Source of the DNA: an uncultured Jannaschia sp.
Lineage (GTDB): Bacteria; Pseudomonadota; Alphaproteobacteria; Rhodobacterales; Rhodobacteraceae
Assembly (NCBI GenBank): GCA_937916365.1
Contig: CALFSY010000005.1
Span: 1 to 15,003 of the forward strand
DNA length: 15,003 nt
Direction of reading: 5' to 3'
Part shown: piece after piece, positions 12,460 through 15,003 of the stretch
How positions within the stretch are numbered: the first letter of the stretch is position 1
Layout: every line of letters starts with the position of its first letter
The notes under the pieces: generated by a model
The model's database searches: none
Told to the model about the DNA's origin: nothing
Seen by the model: the letters and a program-made list of their open reading frames with translations, nothing else
Translations under genes and position numbers: made by a program

Positions 12460-14550
12460 CTATTCCGCTGCATGGACTGTAATAACAGGTTCCATACGTT
12501 CTAAGGCATTCGTGCTTAGGTGGCATTTGATTTGATGGCCGGACGCCAGTGTTTGCATAGGTGGCACCTCTGTTTCGCACAATTTACCCGGAACATCGGA
12601 TTTCCAACGGCATCGGGTTTGAAATGGGCATCCTGATGGTGGGTTCATCGCCGATGGAATATCGCCCTCTAATACAATGCGCTTTTTTTCGACATTCGTA
12701 TCGGCAATGGGCACGGCGGACAACAGCGCCTCGGTATACGGATGATAGGGCGGTGAAAATACCTGTTCCGTATCGCCAATTTCCACCACATGACCCAAAT
12801 ACATCACCAGAACACGATCGCTAAGATAGCGGACGATCGATAAATCGTGCGAAATGAAAAGCAGCGTGGTTTTTTCCGTTCTTTGTATTTCCATCAACAA
12901 ATCGGTTACGGCCGCCTGCACCGATACATCAAGCGCGGAGACAGGTTCATCGGCCACAACAATACGTGCATCACCGGCAAACGCACGGGCAATACCCACA
13001 CGCTGCTTTTGTCCGCCCGATAGCTGCCTTGGCATACGATCGGCAAATGCACGGGGCAATTTAACCAGATCAAGTAATTTTAACATCCGTTCCCGGCGTT
13101 CGTCATCATTGTCGCCGATGCCAAACACCTCTAACGCGCGAATGATTTGTCGGCCCACAGTCATCGAAGGGTTTAATGTATCGAATGGGTTTTGAAACAC
13201 CATTTGAACCGATGAAATTGTGCCGGTATCCCGGTTTTCTATTTCGGTTGCTTCAATCGATTTATTATCCAGCAAAACCTGACCATCCGTTGCCGTTTCC
13301 AACCCCATCAAAACCTTGGCAAGCGTAGATTTACCGCACCCCGATTCCCCAACAATGGCCAGGGTTTCAGATTCGCGTGCCTCAAAACTGATCGTTTCGT
13401 TGGCTTTGACGACTTTTGTGCCCCCACCACCAAACATCGAATTGGCGGCGACCTCATAGTATTTTTTAAGGTTGTCGATTTTTAGCACAGTATCACCAAT
13501 TTGTGCCTTTTCGGTTTGCTGCACGGCAACGGTAGAGGCAGCCCAATCTATTTCTTGATACCTCAAACATCGGGTGGCGTGGCGATCATCACCGGTAACA
13601 TCGGCCATGGCAATGTCGGCGGCGTTACATCGACCTTCTTCAAAATAGTCGCAACGTGGGCCAAAATTACACCCAGGCGGGCGTTCATGTGGCAAAGGGA
13701 AATTTCCAGGTATCGCCACAAGGGGCCGTGCATTTTTATCCGCCCCGGGCAAAGGGATCGAACGGAACAATGCCTGTGTATAGGGATGGCGCATTCTATC
13801 AAATACATCGGTAATCGAACCGGTTTCAACCGCTTCGCCCGAATACATCACACACAACCTATCGCAGGTTTCCAAAACCAACCCTAAGTTGTGACTAATA
13901 AACAGCATCGAGGTGCCGTATTTTTTCCCCAACCCTTTCACCAAGTCCACGATCCCCGCCTCAACCGTCACATCAAGCGCGGTGGTGGGTTCATCCAATA
14001 TCAAAAGCGACGGTTTTGACATTAACGCCATGGCGATAACGATACGCTGCTGCTGCCCGCCCGATAATTGGTGCGGATAGGCACGCAGCATCCTTTCAGG
14101 GTCAGGCAGGCGCACGTCTTCCACAACTTCAAGCGCCAATTTATACGCCTCTGCCTGAGATTTACCTTCGTGGATCATCGGCACTTCCATCAACTGTTTG
14201 CCGATCCGCATCGCGGGGTTGAGCGAGGCCATGGGCTCTTGGTAAATCATGGCGATTTCTGAACCACGCAGGTCGCGCAATTCTTCATCCGACATGGCAT
14301 TCAAATCACGGCCTTTGAATTTAATTGATCCACCCACAATGCGACCATTCACGCCCAAATCCTGCATTACGCCCAAGGCGACGGTGGATTTACCACATCC
14401 CGATTCGCCCACCAGGCCCATCGCTTCGCCCGGCATCACAGTGCACGAAAAATCCATCACCGCAGGGATTTCCCGAAGCCGCGTGAAAAAAGAAATAGAA
14501 AGGTTTTCAATTTCTAGGATTGGGCCATCATACATGTCTTGGTCAGGCAT
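12460..14550 (-). CDS. fused double ATPase of a dipeptide/oligopeptide ABC importer (DppD-DppF type)
   Basis: A 696-residue cytoplasmic protein joining two ATP-binding subunits that power peptide uptake. Half 1: Walker A GESGCGKST (48-56), signature LSGGQQQR (162-169), Walker B LLILDEPT (182-189). Half 2: Walker A GESGCGKST (401-409), signature LSGGQKQR (510-517), Walker B IVVADEP (530-536). Each half ends in the oligopeptide/dipeptide transporter C-terminal region (HPYTQALFRSIP, 255-266; HPYTEALLSAVP, 603-614) with four cysteines: C294, C300, C308, C328 and C641, C647, C658, C676. All catalytic motifs are intact. AAGGAAG (plus-strand 14559-14565) lies eight bases before the ATG. The permease gene is upstream on the same strand, 82 bases away, so they form one operon. 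Confidence 0.94.
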   Translation of the reverse strand: MPDQDMYDGPILEIENLSISFFTRLREIPAVMDFSCTVMPGEAMGLVGESGCGKSTVALGVMQDLGVNGRIVGGSIKFKGRDLNAMSDEELRDLRGSEIAMIYQEPMASLNPAMRIGKQLMEVPMIHEGKSQAEAYKLALEVVEDVRLPDPERMLRAYPHQLSGGQQQRIVIAMALMSKPSLLILDEPTTALDVTVEAGIVDLVKGLGKKYGTSMLFISHNLGLVLETCDRLCVMYSGEAVETGSITDVFDRMRHPYTQALFRSIPLPGADKNARPLVAIPGNFPLPHERPPGCNFGPRCDYFEEGRCNAADIAMADVTGDDRHATRCLRYQEIDWAASTVAVQQTEKAQIGDTVLKIDNLKKYYEVAANSMFGGGGTKVVKANETISFEARESETLAIVGESGCGKSTLAKVLMGLETATDGQVLLDNKSIEATEIENRDTGTISSVQMVFQNPFDTLNPSMTVGRQIIRALEVFGIGDNDDERRERMLKLLDLVKLPRAFADRMPRQLSGGQKQRVGIARAFAGDARIVVADEPVSALDVSVQAAVTDLLMEIQRTEKTTLLFISHDLSIVRYLSDRVLVMYLGHVVEIGDTEQVFSPPYHPYTEALLSAVPIADTNVEKKRIVLEGDIPSAMNPPSGCPFQTRCRWKSDVPGKLCETEVPPMQTLASGHQIKCHLSTNALERMEPVITVHAAE

Positions 14551-14632
14551 TATTAAGGCTTCCTTATTTTATTTGCGAAGGATTTAAGGCTACACATCTT
14601 GCGGAATAGAATATTTTTACAAACATGCAGTC

Positions 14633-15003
14633 CTAATCCTTCAAACTTTCCTCACGCAACCCATCGGCCAATAGGTTGAGGCCCAAAACCATACTCATCA
14701 ACGATAAGGCCGGCGGCAAAGCAGGATGCGGATAAATCGTCAAAAGCCTACGACCTTCATTAATTGTTGATCCCCAATCAGGGGATTCAGGCGACACCCC
14801 AAGGCCGAAAAACCCTAACGTGCCTAATAGGATCGTCGTGTATCCAATGCGCAAACAAAAATCGACAATCAATGGGCCACGGGCGTTGGGCAGAATTTCC
14901 CATAACATGATATACCATGGCCCCTCTCCCCGGGTTTGGGCCGCAGAAACATAATCGCGCGTTTTGATGTCTAAAACGATACCGCGCACGATCCGGAATA
15001 CTG
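14633..15003 (-). CDS. DppC-like ABC transporter permease, C-terminal part (cut by window edge)
   Basis: The last 123 residues or so of a dipeptide/oligopeptide inner-membrane permease; the start lies beyond 15003. The frame stays open to the window edge and reads VFRIVRGIVLDIKTRDYVSA there, the normal internal sequence of the family. The EAA coupling loop that contacts the ATPase is DYVSAAQTRGEGPWYIMLWEILPN. It is followed by two membrane segments (DFCLRIGYTTILLGTLGFFG and ALSLMSMVLGLNLLADGLRE) and the signature GVSPESPDWGSTINEGR. The TAG stop is at 14635-14633. It precedes the double ATPase on the same strand. Binding protein and second permease of this system are presumably further right. 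Confidence 0.92.
   Translation of the reverse strand, partial: VFRIVRGIVLDIKTRDYVSAAQTRGEGPWYIMLWEILPNARGPLIVDFCLRIGYTTILLGTLGFFGLGVSPESPDWGSTINEGRRLLTIYPHPALPPALSLMSMVLGLNLLADGLREESLKD

Overview
The window looks like chromosomal DNA of an alphaproteobacterium, most likely Rhodobacterales (Roseobacter/Rhodobacter type), with G+C near one half by eye. The evidence is protein-level: an nrdR-ribD-ribE-ribB-ribH-nusB cluster, a SciP-type (DUF1153) regulator divergent from mnmA, a poly-hydroxybutyrate-type D-3-hydroxybutyrate dehydrogenase and a DUF502 protein. No mobile element, phage gene, CRISPR array, tRNA or rRNA was seen.

Layout. 79-1044 (+) is the second membrane subunit of a nucleoside/BMP-type ABC importer, the end of an operon that enters from the left. 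1239-5902 (+) is the riboflavin and ribonucleotide-reductase-control cluster: nrdR, ribD, ribE, a ribB fused to a degenerate GTP-cyclohydrolase-II domain, ribH and nusB. Several junctions are 4-base start/stop overlaps or very short gaps, but ribE and the ribB fusion are each preceded by about 155-165 bases that can fold. 5952-8101 (-) holds mnmA followed by a small MGMT-family-like protein and a membrane-anchored SRPBCC protein, the last two overlapping by ATGA. sciP (8240-8518, +) diverges from mnmA. bdhA (8597-9382, -) is separated from a YejA-like periplasmic binding protein (9693-11501, +) by 310 bases. These contain a strong minus-strand intrinsic terminator, a promoter-like pair and a short hairpin, together a candidate small RNA of about 76 nt. 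11562-12299 (-) is a DUF502 membrane protein. 12460-14550 (-) and 14633-15003 (-, cut by the window edge) are the fused double ATPase and a DppC-like permease of a dipeptide/oligopeptide importer.

How the genes work together. RibD, RibE, RibB and RibH cover most steps of riboflavin synthesis, but GTP cyclohydrolase II activity is missing: the RibA-like half of the RibB fusion has lost its zinc and catalytic motifs, so a separate ribA should exist elsewhere. NrdR and NusB are unrelated passengers commonly found in this cluster. SciP is a cell-cycle regulator acting on CtrA, and MnmA modifies tRNA wobble uridine.

The most interesting non-coding signals are the candidate small RNA at 9501-9576, the three mutually complementary GC hexamers ahead of ribE, the bulged hairpin ahead of ribB, and a 10-bp direct repeat spaced 21 bp next to the bdhA start. 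All are read by eye and none was folded or searched computationally.
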